Origin: Adiantum capillus-veneris
Lineage: Eukaryota > Streptophyta > Polypodiopsida > Polypodiales > Pteridaceae
NCBI GenBank assembly: GCA_014529385.2
Contig: CM043971.1
Coordinates: forward strand, 31,327,209 to 31,391,208
DNA: 64,000 nt
Direction: 5' to 3'
In this document: positions 22,904 to 35,179 of the stretch, piece by piece
How the letters are laid out: every line of letters begins with the position of its first letter
Numbering within the stretch: the first letter of the stretch is position 1
Notes under the pieces: generated by a model
What the model was told of the DNA's origin: nothing
What the model saw: only the letters and a program-made list of their open reading frames with translations
The model's database searches: none
Made by a program: the position numbers and the translations under genes

Positions 22904-25164
22904 TCATTTTGGAGCTACAGGATTGAGCTCACATGGGTCAGGTGACAGGTAAGAACACAATTTATGTTTTGGCACCCAGATTTGATCATTTCCTTGATAG
23001 TAGCCTTGGGCTTCCAATAGTCGTTTAGGAATCCACAGCCACGTTTCTTTACATTTTTTGGGGCGAGTCGGACGTTTCTTACAAGGCTTCTGTTTTTTAG
23101 CACTAGCTATGGTTGCTAAAGAAGCTTTAGGGACCCACTTGTATGTTTTCTTTGTTATATTAGGATGAGTCTTGTCGAAAGCTATATGCATTGCTTGTAG
23201 TATATTTAAGGGTACGGGCATTCCATCCCCCTCAGGTGTTACCCAGGTGGTCCCCCTATTTCCCCAAGTGTCTATGGTTGCTGCTAGGTGGACCCAATCC
23301 AAATTGTCTGACTCAGTCATCCCAGGTAGTACATCCATATAAGGAGAATCTTCCCCAACATCAGTGTCCGCTTTACACGTGTAGCAATACTGCAATGGGG
23401 CCGAGTGGACTATGGTGTCAGATCTATGATCAATTATAAACTTGTTTCCTAGGGGATGCGCTCGACCAGTTACAAGATCCACTTGAATGACAGAATCTTG
23501 GAACTTCAAGTAGACATGGGTTTTAGGCCAGAGTCATGCACCATTTTTGATTCCCTCATGAAAGGACGTCCTAAGATCATCTCCGATGCCATAGTGTGCT
23601 TGGAGAAATCCATAACAATGAAGGTAACTATTACTTTATGTCCAAAGACCTTGATCTTGAGATCTTCTAGAATCCCAATAGGTTTAACAATAGACCCATT
23701 GGCCATCTTCACTACTATGGTTGTGGTCACAAGGTGACATCTTCCCATAGTTTCCCATCAATTTTTAGTCACAATGGTAACCCCAACGCCACAATCAAGG
23801 ATTCCCTTCACATTTAATCCCTTAGTAGTGATTGGTATGGTCGCATTGAATTCATCACCCTCAAAGTATTGTCCCAACTTGTTAACAGGTATTATTATAA
23901 CAAGGTTCTCATCTAGGTTGGGTTGTGGATCTAAGTGTTCCTCCACTATTGGCATCTCCCTAGCTCCATCCATATCTGCAAATTGTGGTAGACCAAACTT
24001 TAGTTCTTCATTGAGAAAGGCTTGAAGAGCTGAGACTAGCTCAGGGTCTTTATATAGTTTGGACATGATGGTGGTTCTAACTTCTGAAGACATGAAATCC
24101 ATCAATTTGGCAATGTTTAATGACACCTTTTGGGCTTCAGTCCCTTGATGTGGGGAAGATGGGATCCCCATTTCTTTGATAGGATCAGGTAGTACCTTTG
24201 TAAACATTCTTTCCATCAAGAAGTGAGTACGTCCACTTTCCCATGACTTTAAGTCACTTTCTTCTTGGATGACACTAGGTATGGCTAAGGATCTATGGAC
24301 TTGGTGAGGTTGTTGTTGCGTAGGAAACACGGTGTATGTAATCTGGATCTGCCTAGGTGCTGGTTCTAGATCCCTTTGGGTATCTTCTACCAAACTCCTT
24401 AATTGCTTGACTCGCTCGATCTCCTCTGTAGGTTTTGGATAAGTTCTTATCTTCTTCTTGGACCCTGGCCATTGTGGCTCATGAAGATCTTCCTTATTGG
24501 TTTCTATCTTAGTGGTGGTTTTGGTCTCCATGGTTTCACCTAAATCAGAATCCTCTTCAACGTCATTCATATATATGGGGTCATCACTAGTCCCTATGTT
24601 GGTCTTTGAACTGGGTCTGACTTCGCTGCTTTTTGCAATCTCTTCCTTCGTGTTTTCTTCTTTTTCTGAGATTGGGCGATTGATGTTGTGTCTCTTTCCT
24701 CAAGAATATAATTTTGTTTTTGGAGCATCGATCGTGTGAGTATGTTTACTGGTACCACAGGTGTACTTTGTGATGGTTCCTCGGTAACCTTAATCAAGTT
24801 TAACGGCGTGATCTTTGGTGCATTTGGATTATTTGGACATTGGGAAATCAAATGATCTATGCCACATCGATTACACATGAGTATCGACATTGTAAACGTG
24901 CTTGCCTGATTGGTTTGCATTAGTGTGGCGTTCTTTTGTAGCCTAATAGGACACTCAGCCACACAATATGAACCTCCACACTCATTGAAGAGGTGGTCTC
25001 TTGGTAGTGTAATTGATATTTTGGCCTCTTGCAGTAAGAGCAGCTACTTGATAGACAGGTTTGACTGGTCCCCAATAGTCCTCCATGTAGTATTGTGGAC
25101 TTTCTTCAAGCACATCCATCCCATAGGCAATACTAGGATCTATATCTTCGTCATATACCATTAA
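22904..25164 (-). pseudogene. gag knuckle / retropepsin fragment (copy P)
   Basis: Minus-strand remnant of a gag-version element. Order: a broken first knuckle near 24970, a good second knuckle CNRCGIDHLISQCPNNP (about 24870), a 270-codon spacer frame (24570-23758), a retropepsin split between 23758 and 23748, and a tail frame (23509-22904). The protease has GILDCGVGVTIV, where the catalytic D-T/S-G has become D-C-G, a stop soon after, then ILGRPFM near its end, as in plant Ty3 proteases. The tail contains three related phrases, YKWVPKASL, TWLWIPKRLL and QIWVPKHKL. No reverse transcriptase follows. The copy is inactive by frameshift, stops and the altered active site. Confidence 0.7.
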
Positions 25165-25444
25165 GATCTAATATGAGGGCTGATCGGGTTGGATCATCAT
25201 ATGGCAAGGAGGAGATAGCTGGGGGAATGTACTTCGGGGGATCTGTGATGATGATGATTTCCTCTACGGGCAGCTTGAGGGTCCCCTTTTCCTTTGAACA
25301 CTCTGCAAAAGACAACATTCAACATTGAAAAATAAACACGACGCAATATTTGATATAAAAGCAACAAAAACATAGAGGCTGACAAAAAAGTTTCTTTTGC
25401 ATTCAAAATCAAGAATCACAGATTCTTGTATTTAAATTGAAGAG

Positions 25445-26047
25445 TCACAATTTTTTGCAAACTCGAGGCTTGGGAGGGTGGGAAACACTAGAAGGATTGT
25501 AGAGGGGAGTACTCTTTCTGGGAGTCTTCTTCACGGCAGGAGGTGATCTGGGTGCTTCCCTCTCTCCCATGTCTCCATTTGCATGATGATCATGTTGCTT
25601 TGAACGTGTGGACTCCGAAGGTCTATTCTTTTTGGAAGGTCCACCTATGTCATAAAACAAAACATCAGCCCCATATAGACATTGCATAGAAGTTGACAAG
25701 TCCAATACCATTACACTTACCATCACCGTTTTTCTTGCGCTTCTTTGACACCTTCACCATGTCACTCAGAAAGATGGGAGAATTTGGATTCTCATCACCA
25801 GCTATCATGCACTGCACTGCATCCACTCCCTCTTGCGCTATTGCCTCCGCATCGTCAACCGCTGCAGCTTCCTTTGGACTGCTTTCGCTTGGTTGTGGCT
25901 CAACTTCTATTGTGCTTGCAAGGGGGTCTACCTTCACAGCTGGAGTGCCCTCACTGGAGTACACACTATGGGATTTAGGAGTAGCTTGTAGCACAACCTT
26001 TGGCACGTCATCCTGTATCGGTGCCACACAAGGAATATGGCAAGAAC
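25445..26047 (-). CDS. Last two exons of the candidate gene
   Basis: Exon 26047-25721 follows an acceptor (cttgcag) and ends at G|gtaagt; exon 25644-25445 follows acatag and ends with TGA. The 76-bp intron is in phase 1 and the joined codon is GGT, giving a continuous frame of about 175 residues. The first exon is acidic (EVEPQPSESSPKEAAAVDDAE) and ends in VSKKRKKNGDG; the second is basic and Pro-rich, with SPPAVKKTPRKSTP. This looks like a disordered nuclear tail, but no family is recognised. Confidence 0.6.
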
Positions 26048-28815
26048 CTGCAAGCACATCAATGAAGTTCAGGCTTGTGCAGTCAGCAGATAATTGAAGG
26101 CAACCTTAACTATTCTTGGATTTATATGAGATTGGAAGCAATGGAAACCAAACTATATGCAGGAGCATTGATTTAAGTGAATCTCGAATACTACTCTTGC
26201 AAGAGGCGTCCGCACATACCGTATCTGATCCAAGCCAGACAACAAAACACAGAGCATGGTACGCATGACCACATAATAGCGTGTATACACAAACCACATG
26301 GGAAGCCATAAATGCAAGACCACATGCAACACATAGTCTTGGAACAAAGAATGTAGCTTGCAAGTGGCTCAAGTGCTGGCTAGCTGTCGGAAGCAGTAAC
26401 ATTGTGTCACCAGCCTTCACCTGCTCCAACATGCTCTCACAAAAGTTCATCTATTGCACACACATACTCACTGATGTTTTCAAGTCAGTCACTTCTTTCT
26501 GCATGACAAATGAAGAACAAAAGGTCCACAGGGATTAGATATGAGAAGCACCATTATAGCCCAAAGTACCATGATAAGTACCTTTAACAGAAAAAACTAC
26601 CATAAAAAAGTACTTTGGACACTCCAAAAAACCGCCAAGGCAATTAAAAATACCATGGCAGGTAGAAAAGTACCTTGGACACTACCACCATAACAGAAAA
26701 CTGCCATTCCATTAAAAACATCAAGGCAAAAGCTATTACCATAATAGGAAAGATTGTCATGATAAAAAAGCCACCATGACCAAAAACAAAGTACAATGAC
26801 AGGTTTCTTGGACACTACACACTAATTAGCAATGACCATACAACCACCTTAATAGAAAAAACTACCTTTACAAGTACTTTGGGCACAACCACCATAGCAA
26901 ACAAACTTCCTTAAAGAAACAATCAACAATAGCAGAAAACACCATGAAAAAGTACCTTGGACACTGCCACCATAACAAAGATGGCTTTCCAAAAAACCTC
27001 TAAGGTAATGACATATACCATGGATAGTAGAAAAGTACTTTGAGCACTACAACAATAGCAAAAGAAAAGTACCATAGCAGAAATACTGCCATGAAAAAAA
27101 CACCACCATGATCAAAAGAAGTACCATGACAGGCATTTTGGCCATTACATGATACCTAGAAAAATAGCCATGACCCCTGCACCTGTCATGGTAGGAAAAA
27201 CTACCGTGACAAGTACCACAATAATAGACAAAATTCCATGGAAAAAAAACACTCATAGCAAAAAAAACCACCATGGAAAAGTACTTGGTCAATGTCACCG
27301 TAAAAAAAAGAAAGCCATGTAAAAAGAAACTACCCTGCCAAGTACCTTGGGCACTATTACCATGATAGAACCCCACAATAGAAAAAACTACCATGTCAGG
27401 TAGGTTGGGCACTTAGCACCATAACAAAAATAATTGGCATGACAAAAACAACCATCTAAATAGAAAAGAGTACCATGTCAAGTACCTAGGGCATTACCAC
27501 ATAAACAAAACTAACTGGCATGGCAAAAAAAAACCACCTAAGTAGAAGAGAGTACCATGTCAAGTACCTAGGGCATTACCACATAACAAAAATCCTGCCT
27601 TGACGTGGTCGACACATACTTGGAGACGATCCACCTCATCTCTTATGTTCGAGCTGCTTGCATCGGCCCCAAGAGCTATGAGTGCACTAGTTAGAGTAGC
27701 CATCTTGCCTTCAATCACCAAAAAATCAGGGTCAGTATCGAAAACTCCCTTCATGCTGGACCGCAATATCTGGAGCTCTTGCAATTGCCCCAAAAGCACT
27801 GCCGCAGCTGAATATGTCCCTTGTATCTTCCACATATTTTGGTTCCTATCTTGTAGCTCTACTCTCACATTATCCAATGTTGTGTTCAAAACCTTTAATG
27901 CATCCCTTTTTGCATCCAGAATCTGCTCCACCTGTGCTTTTACTTGTTGGCTTATAAAGGAGGTGCTAACTAGGGAAGTGCTGCAAGATAAGGGAGCATT
28001 TTGCCCACTTTTTTGACTTGCCCCGACATTGTCAAGATGAAGGGGTTGAAGTGATGTCCCCTCATTATTCTCCAACCAAATCTTTACTTTCTTGTCAATG
28101 CCACCCGGAAGCTTCTTGCAATGGTCCAAAACCTATTCACCAGAAGCAGCCCATGCAACCTTTTAACCTGCAGGATTTTGCCGAGAGTAGCAGGGCATCG
28201 CTCGTACACAAACAACGTTGCAAACTTATGTGTGATCTCTTTGTTGGCTGGCATGCTTTGGTAGACTTCGTGAAACAGTAACCTGCATGCGTCTTCAAAC
28301 TCAGGTCGCATCATATGCAGAAAGATTTTAGAGCCCTTCTCCCTTTTCTTCATGAAGACCGGCAACCAATCCTGATCTGTGACATTAGCTTCAACGAGGT
28401 GCTAGTAGAGCTTGCCCTCCAAGCCTAAGCCATACTCCTCATGCAACTCCTCTCGTGTGTAGCAAAATCGAGTTTGCTTGGGATATTGAATCCTCCAAGA
28501 AGATCTTGCTGCAAACCATATTTGACATAGTAAACAAACATAAACAAACATTGAAAAGAACATTTCTACAATTGAAGAGATAGAATTGATATGTACAAAT
28601 GCTTTTGTCGCTGATAGTTTTAGACTTTATGCCCAATGTTGTGGAGCTCCTAGGCTTGCTACTGGATGAAAGCATGCTAGCTGAACCACCATCAGCTGCT
28701 GCCATGGTGCACTTTCGTGATGGAGTCTTCATATCACTGTACAAACAAATAAACACAATCCATGATTCACAATGTCCTCAAACAAACACATTGCTCAACT
28801 ACAACAAAAGAGAGA

Positions 28816-28873
<58 letters not shown>

Positions 28874-29107
28874 GATGGGGGGGGGGATTACAGTACCCGG
28901 TGAAGATTGAGGTCGCACAGAGAGGGTAGGCATCCACAGTTCTTCCTCGCTCTGTTCACGCAGGGTGCATGAAGATGGAGTAGCTCGTGGGTAGCTTCCT
29001 GTTGTGTAGAATGGCATGCAAGAGAAGTCACAGTCACCCTCTACCCGTAAACAATGTTCAAAAAATGATGGCATTCTTGAAGTGGCGGCATTTTCCATTT
29101 CTTGCAA
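25445..29107 (-). CDS. Candidate multi-exon gene, product unknown, RING-like motif
   Basis: The minus strand carries a chain of open pieces with credible splice sites. A possible first exon near 29107-28900 encodes MENAATSRMPSFFEHC and onwards. The next, 28736-28597, joins across an 88-bp intron to 28508-28084 with phase preserved; one TAG (28403-28405) interrupts it. A helical block (28129-27570, containing DEVDRLQVCVDHVK) precedes a minisatellite-filled gap. Then come a Cys/His cluster (26333-26199) and two terminal exons, 26047-25721 and 25644-25445, joined in phase across a 76-bp intron with GT-AG ends and ending at TGA. The terminal exons are acidic, then basic (VSKKRKK). Not all joins could be resolved. 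It could be a live gene with a sequence error, a recent pseudogene, or a DNA-transposon gene. Function unknown. Confidence 0.5.
26199..26333 (-). CDS. RING-H2-like Cys/His cluster (part of candidate gene)
   Basis: In the frame starting at 26450 the ligands fall as C-x2-C-x16-C-x-H-x2-H-x2-C-x10-C-x4-C, including LLCGHAYHALCFVVWL. RING-H2 fingers use C-x2-C-x(9-39)-C-x(1-3)-H-x(2-3)-H-x2-C-x(4-48)-C-x2-C, so only the last spacing (four instead of two) departs. A RING would bind zinc and usually serves as a ubiquitin ligase. Whether this stretch is an exon of the locus is not proven: a TAG lies just before the ATG and the splice phase to the next exon was not resolved. Confidence 0.4.
26540..27570. 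repeat. Degenerate minisatellite in putative intron
   Basis: Built from many imperfect repeats of phrases such as 'accatgacaagtaccttgggcac', 'taccaccataacagaaaa' and 'actgccatgacaaaaa', in shuffled order. Open frames inside it are products of the repeat. It separates the helical block from the Cys/His block of the candidate gene. Confidence 0.8.
28808..28880. repeat. (GA)n microsatellite with G-rich end
   Basis: About 60 bp of GA followed by a G-rich tail. It lies between the first two possible exons of the candidate gene; on the gene strand it is (TC)n. Confidence 0.95.
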
Positions 29108-30619
29108 TTTTCCACGTCCCCGATAAATTATTTGAAGGGAAAAAATAAAACTTGAGAATTACTTAAGAAACCACCTAGAAAAGCCCTTAAAATTGACCAC
29201 CATTTCATGCTTTCACCCATATAGGCTTATACAAATAGAAAACCTTTTGACACATGAGCGCAAGATGTGGTTGTTTATGCACAAATACAAGTGGTTGTTC
29301 TTTACACAAAGGTTGTAAGAGGTTCTTCACATGGCTTGACACATCAGGTGGAAAGGGTTCTTCACACAAGAGATGCAAAAAAACCTCGCATCCCAACAAT
29401 CCTCCCTATGTGGGTTTTGGCTGCATATCACTCACACAATCCTCCCTCAAAACACACTAGGATGAGGCATGCAATTCACAAGCCTCCCCTTGAACACAAA
29501 GTTGCCTCCCCTAGACACAAAGGGTGTAGGCATACAAAACATTAGGGTGTAGGCACACACAAGCCTGCCCTGGCACAAATAGAGGGTAAAGTACACAAGA
29601 GAGAATCATGGACCACATTTTGGTTGTTGTTTGTTGGAGGATTTTCTCCCCTGCAAAAATCTACAAAAGGTGTTGTACTTGTTGTCGGTATTCTTACCAC
29701 ATTATGATGTCGTTGATGTTTTGATCCAACGCTATCGTTTTTTATGTTTTTATCCAATGCAAAATGTGAAAATGCAAAGGAAGATAAATGCACATATATG
29801 TACAATAGAGGAAAAACCGCGTGGGAAAAAGCCCTCAAATTATTTTATGGTATGCAAAAGGACTTTAAAATTATATTGAATGTGTTGGAGAATGTCCGCC
29901 AACTTCTATCCCTTTGCCTTGATGTCGTGAGCTTCGTTGTTTGGTGACGGTTGCTTCATCATTTTTATGTTGATGTTGATCTTCTTTATTCATGTTGGTG
30001 GTTTGTTCTGACAAAGATGCAATTTTCATGAAAATGGAGTAAAAGAGTGTCCGCGTATGCATAATTTGATGCCTTGTTAGGAAGGTCTTACCGTGCATCA
30101 TGGCAGTGTCTAATCCTTTTACATGGGTTGGCATACTCATGGAGTTATCTTCAAAGATACATAATATAATTCAACGGTGATGCCAATCATGTATGTTGTG
30201 TCTTCATACAAATATACCTCATACATTCTAGTGTGGTTTACAATGCCACGTAGGGATTTCTTATGGCTTGCAATAGGCTTAAAGACCAAGGCAGAGGCTA
30301 TAACATGAGAATAGCTCTTCTCAAAGAGATTATAGTGCAAATTGCATGTGGGAATAATCCCTTTGCAAGGGGTTATGAGATTGTTGTTTGCTATGGAAGC
30401 AGCCCCTTAACAGGAAATTTGGGAGCAAAGCTTAGCAAAAATGAAAAGGGGCACATTTTGTAGGTGTCGGCCGGCTAAAACATGGCCTGAATGATGGTGC
30501 CCAATAGTGGTTGAAGCAAGATGACGATGGGACTCGCACACATTGAGGACCTGCAGGTTCAAGACTAGTGCAAGGACTCCTCCATTCAAATGGCGGGTAG
30601 TAGTGTCTTCACCATTCAC
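29108..30619. other. No gene seen
   Basis: Contains imperfect repeats of 'acacaag/acaaaggttgtaagaggttcttcacatgg' type around 29290-29380, but no coding region or element end I can support. Confidence 0.4.
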
Positions 30620-32398
30620 GTTGGATGGGAGGAAAGGGAAACACAACTGACACACAAATAGCACGCCTCTCTATAGCCCAGGATAACCACTGCACCCTGA
30701 TCCACTAGAGTTAACCTTCAAAACTCAACAATTTTGCCTACCAATCATGCACACGATCGTACACACAATTTTGCCTACCAATCATGCACATGACCATACA
30801 CACATAGCCCCTGCACTAACCTTGCCTGTTGACAGCTCCCACGGAACACAAACCACTCTCTTTCTCTCTCACTCGCACCACACTTCCGGAGAGTCACGCA
30901 CTTCTCAAACCGGCACTAAATAGCAAGGCCCAGAGAAAAGACGAGAAGTGGGAAATATGAGAAGGAGTTGACACCAAACTCGGTTATGGTTCCCTTCAAC
31001 TACTGACAAAAAATAACTATTACAACTCTAAGAAATCTCTGCTATCACACGGTTGTCATCTCCAACACGACGAGCAACGAGGAGTGTAGACGATGTCTGA
31101 TGCCGCCTTGGAGCGTCTTACTTATTGAGAACACAAGCAAAAGAACCTGCTGGTCTACGTTGGATTGAAGAGGCTTTGAAACCCTCGATGCTCTGCCGTC
31201 GGAGGCTTATTCTTGAGCTATATACCGCCAAAACACTCTCCTCCGAGGTCTTGTGGAGCTTCTCTTCTCCTTCTTCTTTGCCTTCTTTCTCCAAAAGCGG
31301 GCCGCCAATTTTGCATAAGGTTGGCCCCTTATTGGGCGTGTGAGAGCTCTCTTCCTCCTATTTTTGGCTCCTCGATCTATTTTTAGCTTCTTCCTTTGCA
31401 TGTGATGCGCCCCGTTGCGGCCTTGCCTTGAGCCCCACTTTTCCTATGTGAACCTCCCCTCCACGCGGGCACCGACGGTGCCGTCCGTGCTCCCAATCCC
31501 TCTTTCAAAAATATTTGCCCCTACGGGGGCGAGACCATTCCTCAACAGGCCTGCCATGTCATCACCTGCTACGTGAGGGTGGCACCGTTGATGGACACCC
31601 AAAGTGCCACCACCGGAGCACCCTATGCACAACGCCATTGCCAGAGCTCCAAGGGAGCGCCTCACCCCTTTGATTCTTGTGAAGGATGCTGCTCGTGGTA
31701 TAAATATCTTGCTTCCACCGGGCACCCTTCCGCATGTGGGTTTGCCCATGGCCACCTGGCAGCGCTGCAGGGGTCCCTCCTCCAAACCTCCCCAAGCTCA
31801 CCCATTCGACATATCCATTATGAAGTCACTTTTTTGCCCTGCAACCTCTCTCCCCGCAATTTGATGCCCCTAGATTGGATGCCCAAGCCAAAAAAAGCTA
31901 GTGAGAGCTCTCGTTTTTTACTTCAACTTGTCAAGCCCTTGTTGCCTTTCGACCTTGTCCTGCTTGCCAACCAATACGACCACAAACTGGTAACATCATC
32001 TGGCCTCACCTCACCTGCAATCGTCACCAACTTCACCAGTCTGCCCCCTCTAGGTCTGGACTCTGTTTGAGATGTTGTTACTTTTTTTTTGCTCCATACA
32101 CCACATAGAAGGCACAGAATCCTTGGTGAAGCTCCAAAATCATCAGATGGTACATCTATTGAGGCCGCCAACCTGACACAAATCTGGCCCCCGACAAAAC
32201 TACAATTGTCCATATCTTGGCATCCAAGACTCGAATTGCCGATCTAAAAAGACCGACCTGCTCCATAAATCAAGCACTACACACCCATAACTCCAAACTG
32301 GCTCAAGCCACCTGGCATCATTTGGCCTATCCATCTCGGATCTACAATCACTGCTAGCTTCAAAGAACCGTAACTTGCACATCATGGCTCCATTTGAC
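30620..32398 (+). repeat. Dispersed repeat F, copy 2, interrupted by element E
   Basis: Runs parallel to 15541-17260 with the same blocks in order. It contains a 37-bp tandem duplication (30729 and 30766, both starting caattttgcctacc). The last block, about tctacaatcactgctagctt, stops at about 32398, where element E starts inside a palindrome. Confidence 0.6.
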
Positions 32399-32752
32399 GA
32401 TCGTGATCCATGTACCTTTGAGTCAGAACAGAAACAAAATTTTACCACACAAAGAGCTAGTCCACAGTATATCCAGGTGGTTCTTTCAAAATTGAAATTG
32501 GACCTAAATTGTTGAGGTTGTGTGAGAAATTGTGTGCTACTAAAAAACCCTAGCTAAATTTTGTTGATTAAAAGCAAGAGCTAGCAAGAACGGCTGTAAG
32601 CTCACAGCTATAAAGAAAATTTTTGACAGGTTGCAGGTACTAGAGGATACTACCCAGCAAGCAAGGTCAAACGGGGGATACACACTATCTAATAAGGTAA
32701 CTTGGTTTGGATTTTGCATTACTAATTCTTCATGAATTTGTGATCAGGAAGA

Positions 32753-33868
32753 TTGTACCAGAATAGGAATCCCAGCATCTTTGACCAAGGGAGCAATCAC
32801 TCGATGGAAGAAAGTATAAATCAGAGACCGTTTCCGCCTTTAGAACCCATTTTAGAGGAGAGCTTCTCTGACACTTTGTCAGAGAGATCATATAGCCTCA
32901 TGATTGAAGATTCTAACAAGTTGAACCCTAAGGGAATAGCTTCGATGGGTGCAGGTCCTTCTCAACCTGCATCTGATGTAATATTTTTGTATTTGAAGTT
33001 TCAATTTGAAAATGTGCTTAAGGCCAAAATCTATAATGATGGAATGTATTGCTACTGTGTTAAGTTGGAAAATAAGCCGAGCGAGTTCAGAGACCTTGTA
33101 GATGTTGATTATGACGGGGATAGATATTTCGATCGAGAGGGAATAATGTACCTAGTGGTTCATAACCCTTTTATTGTGGATAAATGGGGAATGATTGGCA
33201 CCAAGGACAAGGTAGATAATGAGCTGACCGATGAACCACCCAAAATGGAGAAACAAAACGTGGTACTCAGACGCGCCAATGAGACAGAGCGCGTTAATAC
33301 AGACAACACGTATGTGGGGCTATATAAGTTCAATAATGGAGAGCAAACACTCTATTACAGATGTGACGAGCCCCACATCAAGGAATTGACTGACCAAAAA
33401 AACCTGTATGTTTACACGTACAGGGAGGGGAGAAGTATTTAGGTGGTCATAATAGACAAGTATGGCTGAAAGTACTCTCCAATGGATCGTAAGGAATTAG
33501 AGAGATATACATATTTTGGGGGGCCACTCCACCAATACTATGTAAATCTAAAAGAGGTAAAAACCACAACTACTCACACAAGACCTAAGACTGTACATGT
33601 GAGCCCAGTGAGAACCAGGGTGGAGGAGTCTTTTAGACATGAACGAGTCCCAAACACAGGGCCTTTAGGACCAACGGGGTCTAGGGCTTCCATGAACACA
33701 CATAGGGGCAGTATTGTTCCTGACGTCACTTACACCACTCGAATCCCTCCAACTATTACACGATATCGACTTGACGAGCGTATAGCGGATAGCATACCAC
33801 TGGTAGTAACAAGAGGATATTATGAACCTAGAGAGAGAAACCACACTAGGAGGACCAGGTGTTGTTAG
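32753..33868 (+). pseudogene. N-terminal domain of gag polyprotein (element E)
   Basis: Frame 32753-33442 (229 codons) ends in TAG after YTYREGRSI; homology continues past it (VVIIDKYG, a TGA, then LERYTYFGGPLHQYY) into 33482-33868. It starts with a Ser/Pro-rich segment, then a block with YCYCVKLENKPSEFRDLVDVDYDGDRYF-type sequence, then the GLYKFNNGEQ...YY block shared with element A (6769-7173). The shared block implies a conserved function, but no known family came to mind. In an intact copy it would probably be fused to gag. Confidence 0.55.
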
Positions 33869-34595
33869 AATGGTTACAGAGTCCAGACGTATGCGGCCAT
33901 CTCAGGTGGAAAAATTCTTGCCCAAAAAGTATAATGGATCAAGAGATTTGTATGCCCATATTTCGATCTTCAGACAAGTGTTGAGAGCAAAACAGGTAAC
34001 TGATTTCCATACTCAATATGAAGGTTTTGGGTTGACATTAGAAGGGACTGCTTTGACTTGGTTCCCACCATTAAGCAACTTGAAATTTCCAAGTATTGAG
34101 CAACTTCTCCGAGAATTCACTGAGGAATTCTCAAAGAGGGGGATCAAGCATAACACTGTCTCGCAGATATTTGCATTTAGGCAAGCATCGCTTCATTTCA
34201 AGCAGTACATAGAAAGTTGCCCTGCTCAAGAAGTACCTCAGGATGAAAGACTGTCATTCATTTTCATAGAAGGATTGAGAAATGACACGCTCAAAAAGGA
34301 CTTGCACTTGAAGGCATGTGTAACTTTTGAGCAAGTCATGAAAGAGGCGTTGTATCTAGTAGATAACTGCAAGGCATATGGGGAGGTGGCTGAAGACATA
34401 GATCAAGGAACGAGTAGCACCTCTTTAACCACTAGTGAGTCCACGAAAAAATTGGGAGGGCAAAACCCAACTGTGCCGAACGTTGATCAAATGATCGAGG
34501 AAGTGATCAAAAGGATAAACCAAGGAAATAGGACAAACCCAAACACACGACAACCGCCCACCCAAAAACGTGACACTTGTGGAGGAATCATCTAA
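33822..34595 (+). pseudogene. Retroelement gag core (element E)
   Basis: 257 codons with the full core: VEKFLPKKYNGSRDLYAH, HTQYEGFGLTLEGTALTWFP, LLREFTEEFSKRGIKHN, PQDERLSFIFIEGLRNDTLK and YLVDNCKAYGEVAED. It is the uninterrupted counterpart of 7254-8258 and shows where that copy is frameshifted. The Gln/Asn-rich end breaks near 34595; the remaining parts (34826-35176, then the knuckle at about 35182) are in other frames. Role in an intact element: particle formation and RNA packaging. Confidence 0.8.
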
Positions 34596-35179
34596 CCGAG
34601 TGGTGCAACCTTCAACAAAGGCCAGGAGTAAATGCATAGTGAGTACTGAAGTGGTGTGCTACCGAAAAAAAATGGACAAACCATGAAACTCACGAATGTT
34701 TCTATAATCAGAACTATGTTAGAGAGAGACAATACGGACCACCTGGAGGGCAACGATTTCCACCCCCTCCAAGGTACCAAGTAGGACCACATAACGCAAT
34801 CCTAGGGTAGGAAAAACCGCAACTTGTGTTGGGACGTCAACCTCCCTTACCCCAGGAAAATAGGGCTATGGTAAGGATTTCTCAACCCATAGAACCACCT
34901 TTTGATCAGAGTATGGTCCAAGTAGTCTCATATCGGGAAGATTCAGACAATACTTACGAGAGGGGATTTGATGGGAATGCTTATGCTCTAGAGGGACACA
35001 ATCCATGGATAATTCCTAAAGAGATGCTTGAGCCCTCATACATAGCACAACCAACCAAAAACCATTACTTGGTCGATGAAAATATGCTTATGTTCATCAG
35101 GTCTACAAAACTAGGGGGTATCCTCCTAGAGCAAGACAATCGATGGGGGCTCCACAATCTTCTCCACCAGCTGTAGGAC

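Noticed and set aside
26597-27412. Open frames in 26597-27412
   Set aside because: They follow the minisatellite repeats and have no protein-like composition.
28799-29107. Ser/Leu repeat proteins encoded across GA/CT tracts (also at 37086-37347, 45731-46227, 51628-51867)
   Set aside because: These open frames exist only because dinucleotide repeats have no stop codons; they are not genes.
34425-34637. Minus-strand frames opposite gag and coiled-coil regions
   Set aside because: Shadows of the real coding strand with no homology between copies.
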